DNA from: Micromonospora olivasterospora
GTDB taxonomy: Bacteria > Actinomycetota > Actinomycetes > Mycobacteriales > Micromonosporaceae
Direction: 5' to 3'
DNA length: 64,000 nt
Assembly: GCF_007830265.1 (NCBI RefSeq)
Contig: NZ_VLKE01000001.1
Coordinates: forward strand, 2,480,001-2,544,000
Positions within the stretch are counted from its first letter, which is position 1, and each line of letters opens with the position of its first letter. Shown here piece by piece: positions 50,804 to 58,872 of this stretch. Under the pieces are notes generated by a model. It did not search any database. It was not told where the DNA came from and saw nothing but the letters and a program-made list of their open reading frames with translations. The translations under genes were made by a program, and so were the position numbers.

Positions 50804-52473
50804 ACACGGTCCTCGCGGCTGAGGCGGGCGGCAGCACCGCCCGGAACCTGACCATCACGCTCTTCCTGGTCTTCGTGGCGATCACGCTCGCAATCACGAT
50901 CTGGGCCAGCCGGCAGACCAAGACCGCCACCGACTTCTACGCGGGCGGCCGGTCGTTCTCCGGCTTCCAGAACGGCATGGCGATCGGCGGCGACTACATG
51001 TCGGCGGCGTCGTTCCTCGGCATCGCCGGCATCATCGCCCTGTACGGCTACGACGGCTTCCTGTACTCGATCGGCTTCCTCGTCGCCTGGCTGGTGGCGC
51101 TGCTGCTCGTCGCCGAACTGCTGCGCAACTCCGGCCGGTACACGATGGCGGACGTGCTGGCGTTCCGGATGCGCCAGCGCCCGGTGCGTACGGCGGCGGC
51201 GGTCTCCACGATCACCGTGTCGATCTTCTACCTGCTGGCCCAGATGGTCGGCGCGGGCGCGCTGGTGGCGCTGCTGCTCGGCATCAAGCCGGGCACCACC
51301 TTCCTCGGCATGGACGCCGACACGGCGAAGGCCGCCACGATCATCATGGTCGGCGCCCTGATGATCATCTACGTCACCGTGGGCGGCATGAAGGGCACCA
51401 CGTACGTCCAGATCGTCAAGGCGTTCCTGCTGATGTCCGGCGCGCTGCTGATGACCCTGCTGGTGCTGGCGAAGTACAAGTTCAACCTGTCGTCGCTGCT
51501 CGGCGACGCCGCCGCGTCCTCCGGCAAGGGCAGCGCCTTCCTCGAACCGGGCCTGCGGTACGGCGTCGAGGTCGCCGGCAACGCCACGCAGACCTTCTAC
51601 AACAAGATGGACCTGCTCTCGCTGGGCATCGCCCTGGTGCTCGGCACGGCCGGCCTGCCGCACATCCTGATCCGCTTCTACACCGTCCCGACGGCCAAGG
51701 CGGCCCGCAAGAGCGTGCTCTGGGCGATCGGCATCATCGGCGCGTTCTACCTGCTCACCCTGGCGCTGGGCTTCGGCGCGGCGGCGCTGGTGGGCGGCAA
51801 GGAGATCGTCGCGCAGGACAAGGCCGGCAACACGGCCGCGCCGCAGCTCGCCGAGGCGCTCGGCAACGACTTCCTCGGCGGGAACCTGGGCGGGGCGACC
51901 CTGCTCGCGATCATCGCCGCGGTCGCCTTCGCCACCATCCTCGCCGTGGTCGCCGGCCTGACGCTCGCCTCGTCGTCCAGCCTGGCGCACGACTTCTACG
52001 CCAACGTGGTGAAGAAGGGCCAGGCGTCGGAGCGTCAGGAGGTGACCGTCGCCCGGGTCTCCGCGCTGGTCATCGGGGCGGTGGCGATCGCGTTGTCGAT
52101 CTACGCGCAGAGCCTGAACGTGGCCTTCCTGGTGGCGCTGGCCTTCGCGGTGGCCGCCTCGGGCAACCTGCCGGCGATCCTCTACAGCCTGTTCTGGAAG
52201 CGGTTCAACACCTCCGGCGCGGTGTGGGCGATCTACGGCGGCCTGCTCTCCGCGGTGATCCTGGTGTTCTTCTCGCCGGTCGTCTCCGGGGCGCCGACCT
52301 CGATGTTCCCCGAGCACGACTGGCACTGGTTCCCGCTGTCCAACCCGGGCATCCTCTCCATCCCGTTCGGCTTCCTGTGCGGCTGGATCGGCACGGTGAT
52401 CTCGAAGGAGCACGACGAGGAGAAGTACGCCGAGCTGGAGGTGCGCTCGCTCACCGGAGCCGGCGCGCACTGA
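50800..52473 (+). CDS. actP: Cation acetate symporter ActP, copy 2
   Basis: 557 aa. SSS-family permease with about 13 helices: FYAGGRSFSGFQNGMAIGGD, YMSAASFLGIAGIIALYGYD, LAQMVGAGALVALLLGI, VLGTAGLPHILIRFYTVP and VVAGLTLASSSSLAHDFYAN. These match ActP closely. It takes up acetate or other short carboxylates with sodium. The overlapping DUF485 gene, the upstream Crp/GlxR-type palindrome and the double hairpin downstream define a two-gene operon. Confidence 0.93.
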   Translation: MNTVLAAEAGGSTARNLTITLFLVFVAITLAITIWASRQTKTATDFYAGGRSFSGFQNGMAIGGDYMSAASFLGIAGIIALYGYDGFLYSIGFLVAWLVALLLVAELLRNSGRYTMADVLAFRMRQRPVRTAAAVSTITVSIFYLLAQMVGAGALVALLLGIKPGTTFLGMDADTAKAATIIMVGALMIIYVTVGGMKGTTYVQIVKAFLLMSGALLMTLLVLAKYKFNLSSLLGDAAASSGKGSAFLEPGLRYGVEVAGNATQTFYNKMDLLSLGIALVLGTAGLPHILIRFYTVPTAKAARKSVLWAIGIIGAFYLLTLALGFGAAALVGGKEIVAQDKAGNTAAPQLAEALGNDFLGGNLGGATLLAIIAAVAFATILAVVAGLTLASSSSLAHDFYANVVKKGQASERQEVTVARVSALVIGAVAIALSIYAQSLNVAFLVALAFAVAASGNLPAILYSLFWKRFNTSGAVWAIYGGLLSAVILVFFSPVVSGAPTSMFPEHDWHWFPLSNPGILSIPFGFLCGWIGTVISKEHDEEKYAELEVRSLTGAGAH

Positions 52474-52493
52474 CCCGAGCCCGCCCGGCGCCG

Positions 52494-52539
52494 CACCTGC
52501 CGGGCAGGTGGAGGGCCCCCCGCCGCGCGGCGGGGGGCC
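52494..52539 (+). terminator. Tandem hairpin terminator after actP
   Basis: Two adjacent palindromes: CACCTGCC-G-GGCAGGTG (52494-52510) and a 26-bp perfect palindrome with GGCCCCCCGCCG arms (52514-52539). They begin 21 nt after the actP stop. Confidence 0.75.
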
Positions 52540-52583
52540 TGCCCACATCTCGTACCCACACGGCCGATGGCAGGTCGGCTGAG

Positions 52584-52589
52584 TAGGCT
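52584..52589 (+). promoter_or_regulatory. Leaderless-type -10 box TAGGCT
   Basis: Ends 7 nt before the epimerase/dehydratase ATG. The same hexamer precedes the genes at 57482 and 60893 at nearly the same distance. Confidence 0.55.
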
Positions 52590-52596
52590 GGCCGGC

Positions 52597-53574
52597 ATGA
52601 AGGTAGCTCCGCGCTTCGGCTCCGGCCACCGGGTCCTCGTCACCGGCGGCGCCGGCTTCGTGCCGTCGCACCTGGTGGACTCCCTCATCGCCCGCGGCTG
52701 CACGGTGGTGGTGCTCGACAACTTCGTCACCGGGTCCAAGGACAACGTCGCCCACCTGCTGGAGAAGCCGACCTTCACCCTGGTCGAGGCGGACGTCTCG
52801 GACGGGCTGCCGAGCCACCACCCGGCGCTGGCCGAGCGCTTCGACGCCATCCTGCACATGGCCTCCCCGGCCAGCCCCACCGACTTCGAGAAGCTGCCGG
52901 TGGAGATCCTCCGGGTCGGCTCGGTGGCCACCCTGCACCTGCTGGACCGCGCGCTCGCCGACGGCGCCCGGTTCCTGTTGGCGTCCACCTCCGAGGCGTA
53001 CGGGGACCCGAAGGAGCACCCGCAGCGGGAGACGTACTGGGGCAACGTCAACCCGATCGGCATCCGCAGTGTCTACGACGAGGCCAAGCGCTTCTCCGAG
53101 GCGGCCACCATGGCCTACCACCGCAGCCACGGGCTGGACGCGGCGATCGTACGGATCTTCAACACGTACGGCCCGCGGATGCGGCCGGACGACGGCCGGG
53201 CCATTCCGACCTTCATCTCGCAGGCGCTGCGCGGCGCGCCGATCACGGTGCACGGCACGGGCAACCAGACCCGGTCCATCTGCTACGTGGCGGACCTGGT
53301 GCGCGGCATCCTGCTGCTGCTCGACTCGACCGAGACGGGGCCGATCAACTGCGGCACCGAGCACGAGCTGAGCATGCGGCAACTGGCCGAGTTGATCGTG
53401 TCGCTCTCCGACAGCAGGTCGGAGGTGACCTATGTCACCCGCGCCGCGGACGATCCGGAGATGCGCCGCCCCGACCTCACCCTCGCCCGCGAGCTGCTGG
53501 GCTACGAGCCGATGGTCGCGCCCGAAGACGGCCTGCGACGCACGATCGAGTACTTCCGCGAGCGGCTAGGGTAA
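52597..53574 (+). CDS. NAD-dependent epimerase/dehydratase (UDP-glucuronate decarboxylase-like)
   Basis: 325 aa, extended SDR. NAD loop VLVTGGAGFVPSHLVDSL, Ser/Thr cluster LLASTSEAYGDP, catalytic Tyr-x3-Lys in VYDEAKRFSEA, RIFNTYGPRMRPDDGRAIP and the RSICYVADLVRGI block, all closest to UDP-xylose synthases. The third glycine of the GxxGxxG loop is Pro here. The product would be UDP-xylose or a related nucleotide sugar for cell-wall polymers attached by the LCP proteins downstream. Starts at ATG 52597. Confidence 0.87.
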   Translation: MKVAPRFGSGHRVLVTGGAGFVPSHLVDSLIARGCTVVVLDNFVTGSKDNVAHLLEKPTFTLVEADVSDGLPSHHPALAERFDAILHMASPASPTDFEKLPVEILRVGSVATLHLLDRALADGARFLLASTSEAYGDPKEHPQRETYWGNVNPIGIRSVYDEAKRFSEAATMAYHRSHGLDAAIVRIFNTYGPRMRPDDGRAIPTFISQALRGAPITVHGTGNQTRSICYVADLVRGILLLLDSTETGPINCGTEHELSMRQLAELIVSLSDSRSEVTYVTRAADDPEMRRPDLTLARELLGYEPMVAPEDGLRRTIEYFRERLG

Positions 53575-53627
53575 CCCGACGCGCGCGGCGGCGCTTCCGC
53601 TGCACGGCGGGACTCGACGGGGCTACG

Positions 53628-53633
53628 TACTCT
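53628..53633 (+). promoter_or_regulatory. Leaderless-type -10 box TACTCT
   Basis: Ends 7 nt before the ATG of the first LCP gene; no ribosome site in the gap. Confidence 0.45.
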
Positions 53634-53640
53634 CGGTTAC

Positions 53641-54870
53641 ATGTCAGCGACCACTCCCGCCGGTGCTTCCCTCCCCCACCTGCACCGCAGCTCCGGGCGC
53701 GCCTCGGTGCCCGGCCAGGGCTCGCCGGGCCGCACCCGCACGGCTGAGGCCCAGTGGCGTCCCTCGCGCGACGACCGGCCGCGCTCCGGCGGGCCGGGCG
53801 GCCCGTCGGGACCGGGCGGCCCCGGCGGCCCGCGTGACCCCGGCGGGTCGGGCCGGCCCGGTCCGCGGCCGCGGTGGGGCCGGATCGGCCTGGTGGCCGG
53901 CGTGGCGGTGCTGGTGCTCGCGCTGCTCGGCGGGGCCGGCGCCTGGCTCTACGCCCGCAACCTCAACGACGACCTGGCGCGCACCGACCCGTTCTCCGAG
54001 CTGACCGGCGGGCGGCCGGCCAAGCAGGTGGACGGCGCGCTGAACATCCTGCTGGTCGGCAGCGACTCCCGGGACCCGGACGCCCCGGTGGACCAGAAGA
54101 GCCAGTGGCGGGCCGACACGATCATCGTCATGCACATCCCGGCGGACCACAAGGAGGCGTATCTGGTCTCGATTCCCCGGGACCTGTACGTGCCGATCCC
54201 CGAGAACGCCCAGGCGGAGTGCGGCTCCGGGCAGCACCACAAGATCAACGCCGCGTTCGCGTTCGGGGGCCTGCCGCTGGCGGTCAAGACGGTGGAGTGC
54301 GTCACCGACGTCCGCATCGACCACGTGATGGCGATCGACTTCGCCGGATTCAAGGAGGTCACGGACGCCCTCGGCGGCGTCGACCTGAAGGTGGAGCGGA
54401 CCATCACCTCGATTCACAAGCCGTACCGGACGTTCACCAAGGGCACCAATCACATGAACGGCGCCGAGGCGCTGGACTGGATCCGGCAGCGCAAGCAGTT
54501 CCCGGACGGCGACTTCGCGCGGATGCGCCACCAGCAGGAGTTCCTGCGGGCGCTGATGGACAAGGCGGCCAGCAGCGGGACGCTGAGCAATCCGGGCAAG
54601 CTGAACGCGTTCCTCCAGTCGGTCACGAAGGCGGTCACGGTGGACGAGGGCTTCTCGGTGATCGACATGGCGCTCCAGTTCCGCAACCTGCGCGGGGAGA
54701 ACCTGACGTTCGTCACCAGCCCGAACCTCGGCGGCCAGATGGTCGACGGCGAGTCCGTGGTGGTCTCCGACCGGGAGAAGGCGCTGGCCATGTACCGGGC
54801 CATGTCGGCGGACACCATGGCGGACTGGGTGAAGGCCAACCAGCCGGCCGGTGCGGGCAGCGAAAACTGA
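53641..54870 (+). CDS. LCP (LytR-CpsA-Psr) family protein 1
   Basis: 409 aa. A long disordered Gly/Pro-rich cytoplasmic N-terminus (about 80 residues), one transmembrane helix (IGLVAGVAVLVLALLGGAGA), then the extracytoplasmic LCP domain: LNILLVGSDSRDP, RADTIIVMHIPADHKEAYLV, SIPRDLYVPIP, HKINAAFAFGG, ALDWIRQRKQFPDGDFARMR. The conserved Arg/Asp pairs that bind the polyprenyl pyrophosphate are present. It transfers glycopolymers from the lipid carrier to peptidoglycan. First of three consecutive LCP genes. Confidence 0.94.
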   Translation: MSATTPAGASLPHLHRSSGRASVPGQGSPGRTRTAEAQWRPSRDDRPRSGGPGGPSGPGGPGGPRDPGGSGRPGPRPRWGRIGLVAGVAVLVLALLGGAGAWLYARNLNDDLARTDPFSELTGGRPAKQVDGALNILLVGSDSRDPDAPVDQKSQWRADTIIVMHIPADHKEAYLVSIPRDLYVPIPENAQAECGSGQHHKINAAFAFGGLPLAVKTVECVTDVRIDHVMAIDFAGFKEVTDALGGVDLKVERTITSIHKPYRTFTKGTNHMNGAEALDWIRQRKQFPDGDFARMRHQQEFLRALMDKAASSGTLSNPGKLNAFLQSVTKAVTVDEGFSVIDMALQFRNLRGENLTFVTSPNLGGQMVDGESVVVSDREKALAMYRAMSADTMADWVKANQPAGAGSEN

Positions 54871-55082
54871 GCCGTCACTTCGACGGGCGTCATCGCCGGT
54901 CGGCGGTCGGATACCTTTCCTCAGGGCTCCAACCGCCGACCGGTCGCATTCACCTGGACGTTCGGGCGATTGCCGTCGGCGACGACCCAAGAAGACGAAA
55001 AATGCCCGGCTGACGAACTCGCCATGACGGGAAGCGGTACGTACAGTTGTGCCGCCCCCCGACCACGCGAGCTGGAGCACGT

Positions 55083-56258
55083 ATGCCGGTTCAAGCCAGC
55101 CGTCGCCCCTCGTCACTGGAGCCCGCCGACGCGTTCCCCTCGCAGCGCTCCAGCGGCGGCCGGCGACCCCGCGGCACCGCGAAGAAGCACATTCGCCGCA
55201 AGGACCCCCTCTGGGCCCGCCTCACCCTGATCTTCGGCGCGGTCCTGATGCTGAGCAGCGGCGTCGCCATCGTCGGCACCAAGGTGCTGATCAACCAGGC
55301 GACCAAGAACATCGCCCAGGGCAACCTGCTCGGCGACGCCGGAAAGTCGAGCGCCGAGGGCGGCAAGAACCTCGACGGCCCGGTCGACATGCTGCTGCTC
55401 GGCGTGGACGCCCGCGAGCGCTGGGCCCCCGACGACGTCCGGTCGGACAGCATCATCGTGCTGCACATTCCCGCCTCGCACGACCAGGCGTACCTGATCT
55501 CGATCCCGCGCGACACCCAGGCGGAGATCCCGGGCCACGGAATCGACAAGATCAACGCAGCGTTCCAGTACGGCGCCCAGAACGGGGGCGGCTGGGAGGG
55601 CGGTGCCCAGCTCATGGCCAAGACGATCAAGAAGATGACCGGGGTCAGCTTCGACGGAGCGGCGATCATCAACTTCGGCGGCTTCAAGAAGATCATCGAC
55701 ACCCTGGGCAGCGTGCGGATCTGCGTCAGTCAGGAGGTGGCGTCGCACCACATGTCGTACGTCGACGGTAAGCCGATGTGGAACGCCGACGCGAAGAAGA
55801 CCGGCAAGGAGATGACCCCGGTGGTGCACAAGAAGGGCTGCCGGGAGATGGAGGGCTGGGCGGCGCTGGACTACTCCCGGCAGCGCTACGGCCTGGACGG
55901 CGGCGACTACGACCGCCAGCAGAACCAGCAACAGCTGATCAAGGCGATGGCGAAGAAGGCGACCGAGGACGGGACGCTGACCAACCCGGTGAAGCTCAAC
56001 GAGCTGATGAAGGCGGCCGGCAAGGCCCTCGTCCTGGACGTCGGCGGGGTGTCGATCGCCGACTTCATCTTCACCATGCGCGGGGTCACCGGCAACGACC
56101 TCACCATGCTTCGCACCAACGGCGGCAAGTTCAACTCCACCGCCGACGGCAAGGAAGTGCTGAGCCCGCTGACCATGCAGATGTTCCAGGCGGTCAGGGA
56201 CGACAAGCTGGCCGAGTTCGTGTACGCGAACCCGAGCGTCCTGTCGACCCGGAAGTAG
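55083..56258 (+). CDS. LCP family protein 2
   Basis: 391 aa from ATG 55083 (GGAG 6 nt upstream; TACAGT about 40 nt upstream is a -10 candidate). Transmembrane helix LTLIFGAVLMLSSGVAIVG at about 53-71; LCP domain with VDMLLLGVDARER, SDSIIVLHIPASHDQAYLIS, IPRDTQAEIPG, IDKINAAFQYGAQNGGGWEG and LDYSRQRYGLDGGDYDRQQN. A paralogue of LCP 1 and 3; the three may serve different polymers or back each other up. Confidence 0.94.
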   Translation: MPVQASRRPSSLEPADAFPSQRSSGGRRPRGTAKKHIRRKDPLWARLTLIFGAVLMLSSGVAIVGTKVLINQATKNIAQGNLLGDAGKSSAEGGKNLDGPVDMLLLGVDARERWAPDDVRSDSIIVLHIPASHDQAYLISIPRDTQAEIPGHGIDKINAAFQYGAQNGGGWEGGAQLMAKTIKKMTGVSFDGAAIINFGGFKKIIDTLGSVRICVSQEVASHHMSYVDGKPMWNADAKKTGKEMTPVVHKKGCREMEGWAALDYSRQRYGLDGGDYDRQQNQQQLIKAMAKKATEDGTLTNPVKLNELMKAAGKALVLDVGGVSIADFIFTMRGVTGNDLTMLRTNGGKFNSTADGKEVLSPLTMQMFQAVRDDKLAEFVYANPSVLSTRK

Positions 56259-56393
56259 CCCGACGAGGCCGCTCCCACCGTCCGGCCCGCGTCAATCCCG
56301 GGCGGCCGGCCTGCCCGAAAGCCGCCCGGGGCGCGGAGGCCTCCCCGTAGCCTGACGTGAGGGGGTCTCACGTATGGGCGCGGGGAGGACGTC

Positions 56394-57422
56394 ACGGCCA
56401 GGTCAGGGCGAACCGGACGGGACCGAGGCGGGCGCGCGCTCCGGTGGAGCCGGACCCTGCTCGGGGTCGGCCTGGCCCTGGTGCTGCTGGCCGGCGCCGC
56501 GGTGGCCGCGATCGAGATCCTCCACCGACGCTACGACGGCGCGGTGGCCCGGGGGACGCTGCTCGACCCGAGCGCGCGGCGCGACCGGACGGACCTCGAC
56601 GGCACGCTCAACTACCTGCTCGTCGGGTCGGACCGCCGCCCCGGGGAGAGCGGGCCGGACCAGCGGTCGGACACCATCCTGCTGGTGCACGTACCGGCCG
56701 GCACGAAACGGGCGTACCTGATCTCCGTACCCCGGGACCTGCTGGTCAGCATCCCGCCGGCGCCGAACGGGTACGGCGGCGGCAGCGACAAGATCAACTC
56801 CGCGTACGAGCACGGCGGGGGCGGCGAGGCCGGCGTCCGGCTGCTCTCGGCCACCCTCGCCCGGCTCACCGGCCTGCGCTTCGACGGGGCGGCGCTGGTC
56901 GACTTCGCCGGGCTGCGGCAGGTCGTCGACCTGCTCGGCGGGATCCGCATGTGCGTCGACACCCCGGTCCGCTCGATCCACACCGGGCGCCTCTTCGAGC
57001 CCGGCTGCCAGCAGATGGACGGCACCCGGGCGCTGGACTACGTCCGCCAGCGGTACGACCTCCCCGACGGCGACTACGGCCGGCAGCGCCACCAGCAGCA
57101 ACTGCTCCGGGCCATGCTGGACCGGGCCGGCGAGACGAACCTGCGCGACGACCCGGTACGCCTGGACCGGCTGATCCGGGCGGTCGGCGCGTCACTGACC
57201 GTCGACACCAACGGCGTACCCCTGCAGGACCTGGCGCTGACGCTCCGCGGCCTACCCCCGGACGGGCTGACCGGGGTGCAGATCCCCTCCCACCCCGAGA
57301 CCATCGACGAGGTGTCGTACGTGGTGCTGGACGACGGGGGCGACCAGCTCTTCGCGGCGGTCCGGGGCACCCGCGTGCCCGGATGGGTCACGGCCAACCC
57401 CCGCTGGGTCACCCGGCTCTGA
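56394..57422 (+). CDS. LCP family protein 3, no canonical start codon
   Basis: LCP domain intact: LNYLLVGSDRRPGES, SDTILLVHVPAGTKRAYLIS, VPRDLLVSIPP, KINSAYEHGGGG, LDYVRQRYDLPDGDYGRQRH. The first ATG/GTG/TTG in frame is GTG 56481, which would cut into the membrane helix. The frame is open upstream and gives a good N-terminus (basic RSGRTGRDRGGRALRWSRTL before helix LLGVGLALVLLAGAA). GGGGAGG at 56382-56388 lies 5 nt before an in-frame ACG at 56394, so I place the start there: a non-AUG start, a lost ATG, or a frameshift from ATG 56374. Confidence 0.75.
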   Translation, partial: TARSGRTGRDRGGRALRWSRTLLGVGLALVLLAGAAVAAIEILHRRYDGAVARGTLLDPSARRDRTDLDGTLNYLLVGSDRRPGESGPDQRSDTILLVHVPAGTKRAYLISVPRDLLVSIPPAPNGYGGGSDKINSAYEHGGGGEAGVRLLSATLARLTGLRFDGAALVDFAGLRQVVDLLGGIRMCVDTPVRSIHTGRLFEPGCQQMDGTRALDYVRQRYDLPDGDYGRQRHQQQLLRAMLDRAGETNLRDDPVRLDRLIRAVGASLTVDTNGVPLQDLALTLRGLPPDGLTGVQIPSHPETIDEVSYVVLDDGGDQLFAAVRGTRVPGWVTANPRWVTRL

Positions 57423-57467
57423 CCGCGAGACGGGCTCCCGCGTACCCACGGCGGCGCCGCGAGGATC

Positions 57468-57473
57468 TAGGCT
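57468..57473 (+). promoter_or_regulatory. Leaderless-type -10 box TAGGCT
   Basis: Ends 8 nt before the GTG of the rhodanese gene. Confidence 0.5.
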
Positions 57474-57481
57474 TGGTAGCC

Positions 57482-57820
57482 GTGTTCGGAGGACCCCAGA
57501 TTCCCAGCATTCCCGTGACCGAGATCAGCGACGACACCTACCTGCTCGACGTCCGCGAGGATGCCGAGTGGGCCGCCGGGCACGCCCCCGGCGCCCACCA
57601 CCTGCCGATGATGGAGCTGCCCGGACGGCTGGCGGAGGTGCCGAAGGACCGGGACGTGGCCGTCATCTGCCGCTCCGGGGGCCGGTCGGCGCACGTCGTG
57701 GCGCACCTGGTGCAGAACGGGTGGGACCAGGTGCGCAACGTCGACGGCGGGATGTACGAGTGGGCGGCGGCCGGGCGGCCCGTGATCGGCGAGGACGGGC
57801 AGCCGGGCCAGGTCGTCTGA
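57482..57820 (+). CDS. Rhodanese-like domain protein
   Basis: 112 aa, single domain. YLLDVREDAEWAAGHAPGAHH is the N-terminal CDC25-like region; the active-site loop is ICRSGGRSAHV with the persulfide-forming Cys. Such small rhodaneses carry sulfane sulfur or act in sulfur/redox signalling. GTG 57482 is preferred because TAGGCT lies 8 nt upstream; TTG 57473 is an alternative. It precedes the GDPD gene by 13 nt, probably in one transcript. Confidence 0.9.
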   Translation: MFGGPQIPSIPVTEISDDTYLLDVREDAEWAAGHAPGAHHLPMMELPGRLAEVPKDRDVAVICRSGGRSAHVVAHLVQNGWDQVRNVDGGMYEWAAAGRPVIGEDGQPGQVV

Positions 57821-57833
57821 GACGGCCCGGCAG

Positions 57834-58625
57834 ATGGGTGACCCCCTCGTCTTCGCGCACCGCGGCTCCTCGGCCGATCTGCCGGAGCACACCCTCGCCG
57901 CCTACCTGCGGGCCCTCGACGAGGGCGCCGACGGGCTGGAGTGCGACGTCCGGCTGACCCGCGACGGTCACCTGGTGTGCGTACACGACCGGCGGCTGGA
58001 CCGCACCAGCAACGGCACCGGGCTGGTCAGCGCGCGCACGCTCGCGGAGCTGGAGGCGCTGGACTTCGGCTCCTGGCATCCCGGCTGCGCCCCGGCGGAC
58101 GGCGACGAGCCGCCCGACGAGTCGCACACCCGCCTGCTCACCCTGGAGCGGCTGCTCGACGCCGTACTGGCCGCCGGCCGGCCGGTCCGGCTGTTGATCG
58201 AGACGAAGCACCCCTCCCGGTACGGCGGGAACGTGGAGCGCCGACTGGTGACGATGCTGCGCCGGTACGGGCTGGCCGAGCCGGGGCCGGACGACCCCGT
58301 CCGGGTGACCGTGATGTCGTTCTCGCCGCTGGCGGTACGCCGGGTCCACGACCTGGCCCCGGCGCTGCCCACGGTGCTGCTGCTGGAGGTGCTGCCGGGC
58401 TGGCTGCGGCTCGGCCGGCTGCCGTTCGGTGCCCGGATCGCCGGGCCCGGGATCGCCCTGGTCCGGGCCCGCCCGCAGCTCGTGCCCGCACTGCGGGCCG
58501 CCGGCAACCAGGTGTACGTCTGGACGGTCAACGAGCCGGCCGACCTGGAGCTGGTGCTCGACGCCGGGGTCGACGGGATCATCACCGACCGGCCCGCCCA
58601 GGCGCTGGCCCGGCTGGCCCGGTGA
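57834..58625 (+). CDS. Glycerophosphodiester phosphodiesterase
   Basis: 263 aa, TIM-barrel GDPD. Catalytic and metal residues are seen in FAHRGSSADLPEHTLAAY, GADGLECDVRLTRDGHLVC and VHDRRLDRTSNG. It has no signal peptide, so it is probably cytoplasmic, splitting glycerophosphodiesters into glycerol-3-phosphate and an alcohol. Close downstream of the rhodanese gene. Confidence 0.92.
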   Translation: MGDPLVFAHRGSSADLPEHTLAAYLRALDEGADGLECDVRLTRDGHLVCVHDRRLDRTSNGTGLVSARTLAELEALDFGSWHPGCAPADGDEPPDESHTRLLTLERLLDAVLAAGRPVRLLIETKHPSRYGGNVERRLVTMLRRYGLAEPGPDDPVRVTVMSFSPLAVRRVHDLAPALPTVLLLEVLPGWLRLGRLPFGARIAGPGIALVRARPQLVPALRAAGNQVYVWTVNEPADLELVLDAGVDGIITDRPAQALARLAR

Positions 58626-58657
58626 GCGGGGCGACGGGGTGGAGGTGCGAGACCAGG

Positions 58658-58825
58658 CGCCCGGCCGGCACCGCTCACCCGACACCGCGCACGCCCCGGG
58701 CCGCCCACCCGGCCAGCACCGCTCCGCGGACGACAGGCAGGTCTCGGCCCACCCGTCCGGCCAGCACCGCGCGGTGGACGTCGCGCAGTTCCCGGCCCGC
58801 CCGTCCGGGCGGCACCGCGAGCGTG
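58658..58825. repeat. 48-bp tandem repeat, about 3.5 units
   Basis: GCACCGC recurs at 58668, 58716, 58764 and 58812, exactly 48 bp apart, inside longer similar blocks (CGGCCAGCACCGC and variants preceded by CCGCCCACCCG-like sequence). 48 is a multiple of three; in the plus-strand frame of the following kinase it reads as 16-residue units such as PPGQHRSADDRQVSAH and PSGQHRAVDVAQFPAR without a stop codon. Confidence 0.8.
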
Positions 58826-58872
58826 ATCGGCCGGGGGTGTCGGCGAGCCGGCCGGCGCGGCACACTCGGGAC

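Noticed and set aside
50602..53382. Minus-strand open frame of about 926 codons opposite DUF485, actP and the epimerase
   Set aside because: Antisense shadow of well-identified genes, with no recognisable domain.
58658..58825. CRISPR array
   Set aside because: The 48-bp period is a head-to-tail tandem repeat without unique spacers, and no cas genes are in the window.
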